Source of the DNA: Aristolochia californica
Taxonomy: Eukaryota > Streptophyta > Magnoliopsida > Piperales > Aristolochiaceae
Direction: 5' to 3'
Length of the DNA stretch: 64,000 nucleotides
Assembly (NCBI GenBank): GCA_029961685.1
Contig: JARWKL010000011.1
Coordinates: forward strand, 6,512,501 to 6,576,500
In this document: positions 53,001 through 63,995 of the stretch, one piece after another
Numbering within the stretch: position 1 is the stretch's first letter
How the letters are laid out: every line of letters starts with the position of its first letter
Notes under the pieces: generated by a model
Database searches by the model: none
What the model saw: only the letters and a program-made list of their open reading frames with translations
What the model was told of the DNA's origin: nothing
Made by a program: the position numbers and the translations under genes

Positions 53001-56000
53001 ATCGGGAGGCAGTGATGGGATTATGTGGGACGGTGATGTGACGGGCGGGTGAATATTTTGGTTTTTCTGAAGTATAGGGTTAGGATGTGGCAAGGGGGTG
53101 GGGAGTTCGAGAGTAGGTAGTGATGATTTTTTTGGGGGGGAGGTGTGGAAATTGGATTTTTGGATTTTTTGGATGTTTGGATTTTCGAGGAAAAGATTTT
53201 CCCTCTGTACGGCTCCTTGGCTGATGGTCATGGCTTTTCCCTGAATTGGCCTTGTTTCCCCTGAGCAACGATTCGACTCAGTACCTGGCGATTCCGAGAT
53301 TGACTCGGAAGCTTGCTAGTCAGAGTTCATGGAGGGGAGACAGGTCAACTCCCTGAACTCCAGAGTGATCCAAGCAGAAAGATCTCCAAAGTGGAGTTCA
53401 ATGAGATGCGATCCACTTACCGGGGTCTTTGGCTTAATGAGAAATTTTAACGTGAGTAGTTCTGTATTTTTTTCTTCTGCCCAAGCGAGTTCTCCAAAGA
53501 TGTTGACCAGGCTTTCCAGAGTATGTCGGCATTGGAGCTCCGGTGGAATGCCTCGAGCAATAACCCATTGGCCGGTCAAGGTGAGGCCAGAGGTCCAGCA
53601 AGTCATACTCACAATTGGGGATGCAGTCTCATTTTTTAAATGGAACAACTCATCTCTGTCTTCTTGCGTTTTGGAGATCAACAACCGACGTTGAGCTTGA
53701 ATGTGCATGATGTCCAGAGTCTTCCGAAGTTTTTCTCTGATCCATTCCTCAATCTGATTTGCATTGCTGGAATCCCGGTGCACAGTGATAATTACCGCCA
53801 TTGATAGGCACTTCTGTCCATCTTTCAGGGCTTGGTCCGGAAGAGACAAAGAGATGTGGTTCTTGTGGTGGCTAAATTTTGAGGTGGGTAGAGGCGGAGG
53901 CTTTTCATTTGTTTCTAGGATATGTAGATTTTTTTTTTTTTTTTGTTTGTTTAGGAGGCGGCAGCTCGCTTTCCTGTGAGGCATTTTTTTCTTGGAAAGG
54001 GGCAGGGGGCAGTAGGTTTTTTCTGGGGGGTGGGGGATTTTTGAGGGAGAGTGGAGAGTTTGCTTGTTTCATTTTTCTGGGATAATTGGAAAATCACATT
54101 GTGGAAGTTCTTCCAACACATCCCGGATTGGGGATTCTGGGGGACGAAGATCATTCCCATGATTTTATTCCCTCTTCTCTGCGTGATGCAGCATTCAAGC
54201 CTACCTCCATGATATTGCGTGTGCATCTTTAATTCCAACTCTTTGGTGAAGAGAGTTTCCATGGCTTCGTCCCGTCTTTCCGCTGCATACGCTGATCAGT
54301 ACTGTGCCGAACGCTTCCAGCGCTTGGCTGGGTATGGAGATGAAGGATTTCTTTGCTCCTGAGCTGGAGGTGATGCGAAAAAAGGATCCATTTTTGTTCT
54401 TTGATTTCTGGATGGAGATGGATCCTTTTCCAATTTTGAATTGCATCTCCTCCGGATTCTCCATCCTGATTCTTCTTTTTGATGTTCGACTGATGACCGT
54501 CTGCCATTCTGACTTGTCTTCCCGGATCTTTGAGTGTGAGGGAGGGGGGGGGGGGGCTTTGCTATCGTTGCAAACTGCTTCTGCTGCTGCTGCGGTGGAT
54601 TGGTTCACTCCGATCGATCAGAGCTCCTCTTTACTCGGAGAGGTGGGCCAGAATGGGGGTTTGTGGGTGGTGTTGGGTTTCGGGGGGGTCCCAAGAGGGG
54701 GGTCGCACTCTCGCTCATGTTCCAGTAGGTTACCGACAATCTTTGACTTTGCACACTACCATGAAGATAAAGAATGAGACACTTCATAACCCACTCTCAG
54801 ACAAAGAATAGCAATAAAAAACAAAGCAAATTCCAATTGTAATGCCACCAATTGAAATGATTCCCTCAAAACAAGTTGCCACAAAGAAACACCAGTGCAT
54901 CCTAATAAATCAGCCATGCAGTTCACCATTTGGTGACATATGTTGGGTGTCAAACTCTTGATGCCAGATAATAGTAATCGGGTAGTATAGAAGGTTGAAT
55001 GCACAAAAATAAGTTGCTGAAAGAATTGATACAAAGATTGTAACTACTAGTTAAGACATAATATACAAAAAGAGTAGGTATTACCTCCATAAATTTGTTT
55101 TTCTTTTCGGCGGTGGGGGTGGGGAAGGGGGTGTGCACCTCTTCTTTATTGTTTTTTTTGTTCTCCACGAAATTCTGATCCTGCATAAAACTATAGTGAA
55201 CATGTATTGTCTTAGCTTTTATTCTAAATTTATGAATAACTGAACGAATGGAAGCTAACTTTGCATATATTTACACGTTAATATACAAGTCGTTGATTAT
55301 ACTAATTTTCTGATGTATGAGTAAGCATTTTACTTCATTTATATAATATATGAATCTTAGTCATTCCTGTAGACACCTCTCAATGAAAGAGTGTTTCAGT
55401 CTTGTAGTTTATGGTATGTTTGAAAGCAATATTTAAGGCTTGAAGGTTTTAGTATGCATGAGCGATGGATTTTATTAAATTGTGCCATGGAAACTAGGAT
55501 CAAGTACCAAGCACAACAAGTATGGTTGTAAACAAGAAAATATGGGACATTATTCTGCATTATTAATATTTTGGTATTCAAAAGAGTTGTTAATGTCCAA
55601 GTTTATGGTAGGATCCAGGAGGCTCCAATTTTTTACTTAAATCTTTCTGTCCTAACTTGCTAAAAATATAGAAAAAATATCAATGAATCTTTCTGATGAA
55701 GGGCATATCACTCAATTGATTAATTTCTAAAGAAGTAGTTGCTCAAAGTCTTTTTCTCTACATTTCTAGAAATCTTGTTCTCGTGTCTCCTCCTTCAAAT
55801 GCTTTCACATGACTTATTTTTATGTTTAAATGAAATGCTCATTTGTCTTTTCTAAAAGAAGTAAAGGAAAATTATGTTCTTTATTTCTATGAGAGTAAGA
55901 AATTCAGACTGTTTTTCTTTAAACACTTTCTTATGGTAAAATCTCATTGAGTAATTTAAAACTGCAGTTTGAATGCAGAGAGTTTCGGGAATCCATTCTT

Positions 56001-56931
56001 GGAGTAATGCCGCATCGTTGGGTATGTTTTAAAGAGAGTCTTGTCCCATTATTGATATTTATATTTTTATATTAAATGCCAATGTTCACATATTTGAAAC
56101 ATCGATGATTGTCACATTTGTCTTATGTTAATGAGATATTTCTATGTCGTACAGGAACGAAGAGAAGATACTGTTTTTAAGTTGGCACATTTTAGAAAGC
56201 ATAAAAGAAAACCATTGAAGAAAATGCCTGGGAAAAGTATGACAAACACTTTTCATATGCCGGAAGAAAACCATCCTCCAGGAAAGGATTCGACTAACAA
56301 AATCCCTCAGCTGATCGGAAAAGCTGCAAATATTGCTAGTTCAGCAAAACAGAAGAAGGTAGAGTCATCATATATTGGTCATCTCATTTGATATACATCT
56401 TGCAGTTGTAATCAATGTTTAAAAAACAGTCTTGTGTCATCAAATCAGTGGCATGATTGGTTCTGTTTCAGCCAGTTCAGCCTTCAGTGACCTATATAAC
56501 ACCATAAACATGTTTAAAATTTGTTTCTCTCAATGGCCACGTGCGGCTGTTTGTTAATGTGAGGTTTCAGTTCAATTCTCACAGGTTATGTGGTATGTGG
56601 TGCATGATATTTGAAAACCTGGTTCAAATTTTGATATATTCGAGTTTTATAATCAAACTAGTGCTCAGGGTCAAGCATGCCATGGTGGTTACTATGGAAA
56701 TGGTCACCTGGCTAGATTTGCCAGTTTTTTGAGAAAAAAATGGGTTGTTTATTGGACACAATAAAAAAGAGATTATATCAGGAAAGGGTTTCCATGGAAG
56801 AACGACGAGATGTTATCAGGAAGCCCTTCTTTTGGCAAGTTTATTTTGAGAAAGTGATGAATTTGTTAAAACCAGAAGCAAACAAACAAAATTAGGCAGA
56901 CCTCCCCCTTATAAGAAGGGCATGGAGAGAG

Positions 56932-56966
<35 letters not shown>

Positions 56967-58960
56967 TGCTTAGCACAACCGTCTGTAACAGAATTTGCAG
57001 ATCTGGGTACATGGGGACAAATACAGGTAAGATGGGGAAGAATGTCCAAAATGGAATAGTATACATCCCAATGACGCCACGACAGGGAAGAGGGAGAGGA
57101 GAACCACCCAACAATCGCCGTATAGTCTCCCTCAATGTGGAGCACCCGAAGAAGTGCTCGTGGAAGATGATGAGGCCTCTGAGGAGGGCATGAAGCTCGA
57201 CAGGAGTGGAGTCAGAAATGCCCATAGGTCCAGAATAGGATATGAGTTGATTACCACCCGAATCATGGAAGATACTGCCGTAGCCCACCAAGTTAGGATT
57301 GCCGAGGGAACTGCCATCAAAGTTCATCTTCATGAAACCCAGATCAAGGGGTTGCCATTCCCACATCGTTGGAGGCTTGACGGGGCTCCCATCTGAGCAA
57401 TGATATTCCAGTTATCCCTGAGCGTGAGCCCAGAGAGAGCGGAAAACTCCTTCCTGGAGTGGAACCAAGAGGAGATGAGGCCAGTAATGGAGGAGATGAC
57501 CCGATCATGGGAGAGATGCGCTTCTTCTAGCAAGTGAGTCAGCTAAACCATTAGCATGTGAGAAAGATGGTTTTAATGGGTCAGAACAGGAAGAGACCTT
57601 GTTTCCACTTGCCCTGTCTTCTTATTATGACATTGTTGGTAATACGGGGCATTTACAGTTACATTAAATGGACATTGTTGCATATTAATTGATGCAAGGA
57701 CAAGAACATTTTAAACAAGAATTGACAGCATGAGAGATGATATAGGGGAGACAGTTTTACAAAAAAGCAACAGGAAAACATGTACTATTATTTGACAACT
57801 GATAATGACCAGCATGTTGATCCAGGTCAAGCTAGAGCTGTATCTCTGCCTGGTTCTGAAATAGTAACAAATGTCCTCGATTGAGAACCTTTTGATTGGG
57901 CTGGCTGGTTTGATGGCCTGAAAATGTGCTGGGCTGGTCAGAACTATCTATTCATCACTTTTTTGTTTTGACGTGTATTTGTTCATTACTTCTACAATTT
58001 GAATTTTAAAATTTCCAATGCAAAAGTGAGAGGCATAGGACTTGGAACTATTGAACTTTCTAAGAAAAGCTAAGTTTCCACTATACATAGTCTAGAGTGT
58101 GTAATATGGAGGAAATTATTGCCTGTGTTTTTTTTGAGATTTTCAAGTTCTTCTTTAAATGATGAGACGTGAATATGGAAAGGAGAGGGAGAAATTTGAC
58201 ATGATGCAGGGCATAGCAAATGAACATGGTGATTCACAGGAGCAAAAACATATGTGAGAAGAAAACTATAAATTCTTAGAGGTTGAACATGTAAATAGGA
58301 GGGAGTTTGAACAACTTGCTATGACTTTTCACTTAAACATATTTTGAGAATGTGTTTCTTGTAGGTGACTTAGCTTGTACAATGTTGCCTTTTAAGGGAG
58401 CCTATATCAAGGTGGCCTCTCATTAAAGAAAACATGCATTTGAGGTTACATTAGTCTGCGTAGACATATCATACTTCTATAGGTATTGCTCATTATTGCA
58501 TGACCTAAATCATGCCAATTTGATGTTTGATACTTCTTTGCATCACCATTGACAAATTTTTGGCCTGAACTTATGCCATATAAGGCTATCTCTCCTAAGT
58601 GTAACCTTGTAAATGTTTAATAGTTGGCTACACGTTACCTTTTCTTGCATGCATATGTATATTTTTGTGTGAGTGGTGAAATTTATAATTTGTCGTGAAT
58701 TATAGGTGCAATCCCTATCTGCTGCTACCCCTCTTCACTAAAGTAGTGAAATTTCTTTCTTTTCTTTTTTTTTCACTTTTTTGTGCAACTGGACGACTGT
58801 CATTTTCATGATCTAAATAGTTTAGCTGTTGCAGAGGATGCCTTATGTTCCTACCATAACAAATTATACTCAACTTTGGTGGGTACCGAATGTGGTTGTG
58901 GCTCATCTAAAGGAAGGAATAGAGGCTGTTCATTTGGCTTCTGGCCGCACCATTTGCAAG
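41027..58960 (+). CDS. NERD1: NERD1-like FG-GAP repeat membrane protein (3' partial)
   Basis: Ten exons are clean and in phase: 41027-41089, 41411-41569, 43058-43309, 43402-43521, 43755-43835, 44811-44906, 45027-45122, 55968-56021, 56155-56358 and 58835-58960, giving 417 codons. The start MRKRDLGILLLSAFAIFFSL is a signal-anchor helix. An FG-GAP/VCBS calcium-type loop follows (VADLNGDGKSEVLVA), then SGWSVMCFDHNL, EDFPHGAHHREISISISNYT, HNYKLDAQAL, FECREFRESILGVMPHRW and NYTQLWWVPNVVVAH. This is collinear with the single-copy plant protein At3g51050, named NERD1, a secretory-pathway (Golgi) protein that interacts genetically with the exocyst in root growth. The symbol is from memory of that orthology. 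The remaining domains and C-terminal membrane helix are not found before 64000, so the next intron exceeds 5 kb. No lesion is seen in the coding exons, despite introns of 1.5, 10.8 and 2.5 kb loaded with LINEs. Confidence 0.9.
42432..42950 (-). mobile_element. LINE 3' fragment in NERD1 intron 2
   Basis: Minus-strand RNase H pieces (GFGGLLRIANGEILTSF and IPRSANGVPDVLAKEG) and a T-run at the 3' side mark a 5'-truncated LINE, antisense to the gene. A 40-bp stretch with ATTAGCTGATCTTGGAATAT is duplicated at 42587 and 42641. Confidence 0.75.
45565..45651 (-). mobile_element. Short LINE 3' tail
   Basis: A T-run followed by a TTTTTTATTGAGAAAAGT-type LINE end, directly next to the T-run of the larger LINE. 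Probably a separate, very short antisense copy. Confidence 0.5.
45679..47779 (-). pseudogene. LINE ORF2: reverse transcriptase and zinc region
   Basis: RT motifs in order: GNTKFFHAIASARRRVNRI, EKAPGPNGFNGEFYHKYWDT, RDFRPISHTTSYYKIIACLL, VLKIDFEKAFDRANR, GIRQGDPLSPFLFTLL, and the catalytic box as YTDD instead of YADD. The SYFLSLYRCP and WKDWWIG blocks follow. The frame breaks near 46750 and 46300. It would have primed reverse transcription at the target. Confidence 0.88.
48087..50502 (+). mobile_element. 5'-truncated sense LINE inserted in the antisense LINE
   Basis: Plus-strand RT from motif KLDLEKAFDRVNWILLDEIM through SIRQGDPLSPLLF, YADD (about 48418), LGLPLINGC, WNPVVERIESRLATW, zinc region and RNase H (YLKLNFDGSSLGNPGLSGFG), ending in a poly-A tract (about 50486-50502). 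Flanked by a perfect 12-bp duplication GAAAACTTCCAG at 48075-48086 and 50503-50514. Removing the insert makes the host LINE ORF2 contiguous. RT keeps an intact YADD, but later frames are broken (TGA at about 49341, shift near 50200). Confidence 0.92.
50464..51263 (-). pseudogene. LINE ORF2: AP-type endonuclease
   Basis: The start ATG at 51261-51263 gives MIITSWNVRRIGSHSKR, the IITWNxRG motif of LINE endonucleases. KIVVLIETKL (catalytic Glu), WALADVYGP and the WSDGQ region follow. The frame shifts near 50860. ATG directly follows the ORF1 stop TAA (51264-51266). Confidence 0.88.
51264..54608 (-). pseudogene. LINE ORF1 (DUF4283-type, Pro-rich)
   Basis: The start near 54608 reads MNQSTAAAAEAVCN. 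53980-53316 contains TLTGQWVIARGIPPELQCRH and FGELAWAEE, typical of the plant LINE nucleic-acid-binding ORF1 protein. The C-terminal half is very Pro/Ser-rich, with G-runs on the plus strand (51588-51609, 52837-52852, 54543-54552) that correspond to poly-Pro coding and coincide with frame breaks. Confidence 0.75.
52650..53160 (-). repeat. About 255-bp tandem duplication in LINE ORF1
   Basis: Plus-strand 52650-52903 and 52904-53160 repeat the words GGGTTTCGGGATT, CAAGGGG(C/T)GGCGGTGAGATG and GATGGGATTATGTGGG in the same order. Confidence 0.7.
56728..57545 (-). mobile_element. 5'-truncated LINE in NERD1 intron 9
   Basis: Minus-strand RNase H: MKMNFDGSSLGNPNLVGYGS and GPMGISDSTPVELHALLRGL. Near its 3' end is a C-run of 35 bases (56932-56966). 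Antisense to the gene. Confidence 0.82.
56932..56966. repeat. 35-bp poly-C run
   Basis: Uninterrupted C35 (G35 on the LINE sense strand) within the LINE fragment; possible assembly artefact. Confidence 0.9.
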
Positions 58961-59329
58961 GTGAATCATACAAATCTTTGATAGCTCCTGTTTTAATATT
59001 CTGTTGTATTTGAATGGATATATTATATATTATAAAATTAAGTGTTGAAGTACCAGGTTATGGGCAGAATTTCTACTTGGCGACAGGCTCTCTTACCTCT
59101 TCTCTTGTTAGTTATAGATTTGCTTTTTTAAAATGGTGGGTTTGTAATTGAACTAAAGAATGGAATTTGCAAAGTGAAGGACTGAAACAAAAATGATAGG
59201 GCACATATACAAGACCTGTTAGTAGAATACCAAAAAAAGAAAAAAGAAAAAAATCAGGCCTGTTAAATTCTTTGTGTTCCTAGGAACAGTTGACCAAGTA
59301 ATTTAATAAATCCACTACAAGAAAAGGTG

Positions 59330-59880
59330 GTGGCCAATCAAGCTTTGGTTAGCAGACTGAATGATATTTTTCTTGTGATCTTCTCTGACGATTGGATAGC
59401 AAGGATTTCAAGGTGGAATTCTTAAACTAAATTTCGATGGGAACACTATGGGCAACCTGGGGCCCGCTGGATTTGGGGTGCAATCCGTGATCCCTCAAGC
59501 AACATTCTCATCACTTATTCGTGACCCTTGGGAATATCCGACTCCACCTGAGCCAAGTTATTCACCCTCCTTCAAAGGCTCATTACCTTCCATGATCATT
59601 TCAGCGGACCTCTTATTATTGAGGGTGATTCTAAGGTCGACATCAGCTGGTGCTCGTGCTTGATTTTCCCTCCTTGGAGATATTGGCCTGTTTTCCATGA
59701 AATTACTGACATTGTACCCCTCCTTGATTTGACCTGGCCTCATATTCCCCGATCAATTGACTTGCTTGTCAAGTAAAGAACCTCCCTACAATCTTTTGTT
59801 GTTAGTGGATTGGTACTTCAGCTTGTTTCTGTATTCTTTGTTTTTTAAAATCTGTTTTCACCAAAAAAAAGGGTGGGAGC
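59330..59880 (+). mobile_element. 5'-truncated sense LINE in NERD1 intron 10
   Basis: Plus-strand RNase H pieces (KLNFDGNTMGNLGPAGFG, later IIEGDSKVDISWC in another frame) and an A-run at about 59863-59870. Confidence 0.75.
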
Positions 59881-60050
59881 TTAAAGCTCTTGAGAAAAAC
59901 CACAGTCTGCCACCATAGAATCCCTGCAGCCCATGAGCCTTGAAGAGGGGAAAATACTCATCTTGTGTGATCTGGGAGATGCCCCACAACCCAAATATTA
60001 TGGGTTACCCTTACTTTCTGAAAGATTGGCTATTGTATATTGTTTGTCAT

Positions 60051-61135
60051 TGTAGAAGAGCACGTATGGAAGAGTTTCACATGACTCTCACAACAAGAAG
60101 TCTTACAGAGCCATAATTATTATGGAAGGAGGTCTCATAGAAGAGTTTCAGTTTAAAACTGTTTTAGTTATGTTAGTCTTCTAATTGTTTCTGTTGTTCA
60201 ATTGTTCTAGAACTTATTTTTTAGTGTTTAATTTTGGGTGTAACTGGGATAAAGGTAGTTTAATTGTAATTGGATTTTACTTGTTTCCTCTATTATAAAT
60301 AGAGACTCATGTACTCAAATTACAAGTTAGTGAAGTTTTTCTCTTTTCTAGAAATTCAACATGGTATCAAAGCGGGTTCTGTGAGTTGACTTGGTCAACC
60401 CACAAAGATAATGTGATCCTATTCTGATCTATCATCTCAAGTAGTATAGGTTCGTATTCTATCTTTTTTCTTTTTGTCTAGTCATAGTACCCGTTTTTTT
60501 CTTGCCAGTCTCACCTCTATACTGTGCTTTTCATATTACAATTTATATATTGACGAAAAGATCTTCGAGTCTACTTTCCAACGCAAAAAGAATTTTGGCA
60601 ATTAGAGTTTTCTACAAAGAGAAATCAATATTTGAAGCAGCAAAGGTCAGACTGCAAGAGAGATTCGAGCAACAACAGAAAGCTTCACTTTTCGAGCCAT
60701 TTTAAGCCATCAAGAATGAGACTTTATATGGAGATCTATATGTGAAAAGAAAAATTTGTAAGTCTATTTTCTACTTTATCAAAACAATTCTCAATCTGAG
60801 TTTTCTAGAGGAAGATATCAATTTCACAAGGGTCAATGGTTATGCTGGCCAAAGAAGAAAGAATACTCAGTTCGGCCAGATTACAAAGTCCGAAATCTAT
60901 CAGATTCTTTCTCTCAAAAGAAATATATTTTCTGAAGAAAAGTTATACTTGGATGAAAGATATCAAAGTCTAGTTTCAGACAGAGAAAATTTAATGTCAA
61001 TACGATCTATATTTAAGGAGATATTTAGATAGGAGACAGCAAAGGTCAAGCTACAGAACAAAGAGAATCAAGAAGATTCAAGAACGAATATGTTAATGTC
61101 AAATTAGATTTCAAATTAAAGCTCTTTGAGTCAAG
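60051..61135 (+). mobile_element. LTR plus leader of a Copia-like element, copy 2
   Basis: LTR 60051-60361 (311 bp) starts TGTAGAAGAG and ends ATTCAACA, with a TATAAATAGAG box. The primer site TGGTATCAAAGCGGG is at 60362. The leader aligns with 33620-34400. It stops at a junction with Gypsy-type sequence near 61140; no 3' LTR is seen. Confidence 0.75.
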
Positions 61136-61139
61136 AGTC

Positions 61140-63995
61140 TTGAGCAACTGTAACTTTGAACAAGTTTTGAAGATGAATACACGTTTTTTCTTTTTGGTTG
61201 CTGGAGCACCATTGTTTTTCATTCTTTTCACTAGGAATAGTTTCTCACTGCATTTTTCTCTTGTGCTAGCTACTGCTAGGTATAAAACAGCACTTGAAAA
61301 TTCTAGTTCTTCCCTTTGAACTTGAAAACTACGAATTTCCTCAAATTGAGAAGATAAAGATTGGCTTACCGATATACCAACCTTGTCCATCAACTTTATT
61401 TCAATAATTTTGGTGACGTTATTTGGTATTAGAGCTAGTATCTAATCAAGGCTAGTGCCAAAGCCCTGGATCTTGAAAAATCAACATGGAGAGTGTCTCA
61501 AGATCATATTTTTGAGGAGGTTAAGGCTGATATCACATCAAATTCGAGCAGGTCATGATGTTGTTGTCACAAGCCACTACAAGAACTGCTGCTAATATGA
61601 AGAAGGGGAAAATTTCATGAGACTCCAGCCTGTGGACATACCTCTATAGTGAGACACCATGAATCCATACCAAGGCACCTCCTAGATAATCCTCCACCAA
61701 GATGCAACAGCCGTTTTGGGGGATGGGTGGTGGTGAAATCAAAATTGAAATTCTAGAATATAACGGGAGCCTTCATGGTGAATATTACCTTGTTTAGGTG
61801 ACTATAAATTTCCAATTCAAGGAGGTTCCACTTGATAAACAAGTTGTTTTGGTAGTTCTATGGTTGAGGGGACGAACCGCTGCATGGTGGCATCCCACAA
61901 CATACCACCAAAACCAAATTTTTGAGCCTGAGATTGCTACATGACAAGGCATTGAAAGCATAATGGGAGAAGAGTTTTTGCCATTCAATTACCATCAAGC
62001 CATGAACGTGGGACACAAACTTACACAAGGTATGAAGTCCGTTTTCCAATACACTGAAGAGTTCTACAAATTGCTAGCAAGAAATATTGGGAGAAACTCA
62101 AAGATCAATTGGTATCTTTCTACACGTGTGGGCTGAGATCATCTGTTACAGGAAACTGCATATACTTACACTTCTGTTTTGGAAACCTTCACCGAAGCTT
62201 AATATGCGGAAGAAGATGAAAAAGCCTCTTCGATCTCCTAGTTACTATTCATCCTTTCAGCCATCTAACTCACTCAGACCTATCCTCTTCAACTTCAGCC
62301 CCTAGACCAGTCTAAGAAAAGCTCATTGGTGCATGTTTTAAGTATGGAAAGGCACCCACAAATTATGCAACAACTCTTTAGTCTATGAAGATGGAAGTGA
62401 AGAGAGGGTAGTTGTATATACTACCAAGGATTTAGACGAAGACAAAGATTGTTTGGATGAAGAGGAATAAGCTACTAATGGTATTTACCCTTGGGGCCGA
62501 ATAGTATGGTCATCAATTATTTTTAGTGACTAGAAGGACTTTTCTTACTCCAAAGGATGAGATTGGTTACATCACAATCTTTACCACCATTTGTTCTCTT
62601 GGAGGCTATATTACCAAATTGATTATTGATTCAGGGAGTTGTGACAATATCTCTCAAAGTGTGGTTATCATGCTCAATTTGACAACAGAAGTTTATGTTC
62701 AATCTTTCAGGCTAGCTTGTTTGAATACTTTTAATGAGGTATATCAGTCTCAAAAGGTGTTTTGTTACTTTGGCATTGAAGACAAGTAGAAGGACAACAT
62801 ACAGTGTGATGTTGTTCCCATGGATGCATGCCACACTTGGAAGACCATGGCAGTATGATACAAATGTAATACATAATGACAAGAGAAACACTTCTTTCTT
62901 GTCAATGGGGATAAACTCACTCTATTGCCTACTAAGGGGCCAAAGGATCAAGAAAAGTTTAAACCTGTTCTATGCCTCTCCGTGGCAGATTTTGAGAAGG
63001 AAATTAATGTAGAAATGATAGGTTTTGGTCTTGTTTCTAACATCCAACAAAATGGGCAACGGGCTGCAATAGAGTTACAGAACAATTATACATTCAATAT
63101 CACACATCTATCACTCTATTATAGTGAGCATGAAGCTGAAACGAAGAACTTGAGGTCGAGTTCTTTTGAAGAGAGGGTGAATGTAGTACATGACTCCCTT
63201 GTGGAAGAGGAAAGCGATCCAGATCAATTGAAGAATATGAAAGGAGGAAGAAAAAAAGGAAAGAGGAAGACTCATATGCAGCTGTTTCTATTTATGAAAA
63301 GTTGTTGTTTTACATTTTTGTACTTTTTGCATAGGGAAAGTCAGCATGTTTCCACTTTGAATAGTTTCCTAGTTTGCCTACAGTTTCATTTCGGAGAATT
63401 TTATTTAGGAAAGTTTCTGGTTAGTAGTTTCCTATATTAGTAGTCAATTTAGGAAAGTCATAAAGTTAGTAAGTCCATTATTATTGTTTCCATCTCATTT
63501 AGCTGCTAAAATTCTTTCCTAGCAACTGATTTCAGTATGGAAATTCACTGTTCAATTGTAATTAGAATGTCTACTCTTTAGGAAATTTCTATTGCGATGA
63601 TGGTCCTTATATTGGCAAGTCTTTAGATATTTTAGAGTCTCTAAATGGGTGAATCTATTACAACTTTGAACAAGTTTTGAAGATTAACACCAGTTTTTCT
63701 TTTTGGCTGCTGGAGCATCATTGTTTCTGATTATTTTTTTTTCTAAGAATTTTTTGTTAGTGCATTTTTCTCTTGTGCTAGCTACTGATTGTTGTACAAC
63801 AGCACTTGAAAATTCAAGTTCTTTCTCTTGAAACTTGAAAACCTAGAATTTCCTAAAATTGAGAAGATAAAGGTTGGCTTACCCATATGCCAGCCTTGTC
63901 CATCAGCTTTATTTCAATAATTTTGGCGGCTTTGTTTGGTATCAAACCCAGTGTCTAATCAATGGTAGTGCCAAGACTCAAGATCGTGAAAATTC
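61140..63995 (+). mobile_element. Gypsy-type retrotransposon debris
   Basis: gag-like pieces (61740-62080, for example RGRTAAWWHP) and a knuckle remnant (about 62330) are followed by a retropepsin region with LIIDSGSCDN (about 62620) and DVVPMDACH (about 62811), as in plant Gypsy elements. Two homologous LTR-end-like segments, about 61145-61440 and 63660-63940, each followed by a TTTGGTAT(T/C)A primer-site-like sequence, bracket the coding part. All frames are broken. Confidence 0.72.

Larger units (their letters stand above)
45652..54730 (-). mobile_element. Near full-length antisense LINE in NERD1 intron 7
   Basis: A T-run at 45652-45660 is the poly-A tail. Going up the minus strand come a zinc-binding RVT region (45679-46089), reverse transcriptase (46340-47779), the ORF2 linker (47862-48074), AP endonuclease (50464-51263), and a Pro-rich ORF1 (51264-54608). 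The sense LINE 48087-50502 interrupts it. Without that insert it is about 6.6 kb, normal for plant L1-like LINEs. The 5' boundary is approximate. Many frameshifts and stops are present. Confidence 0.85.
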
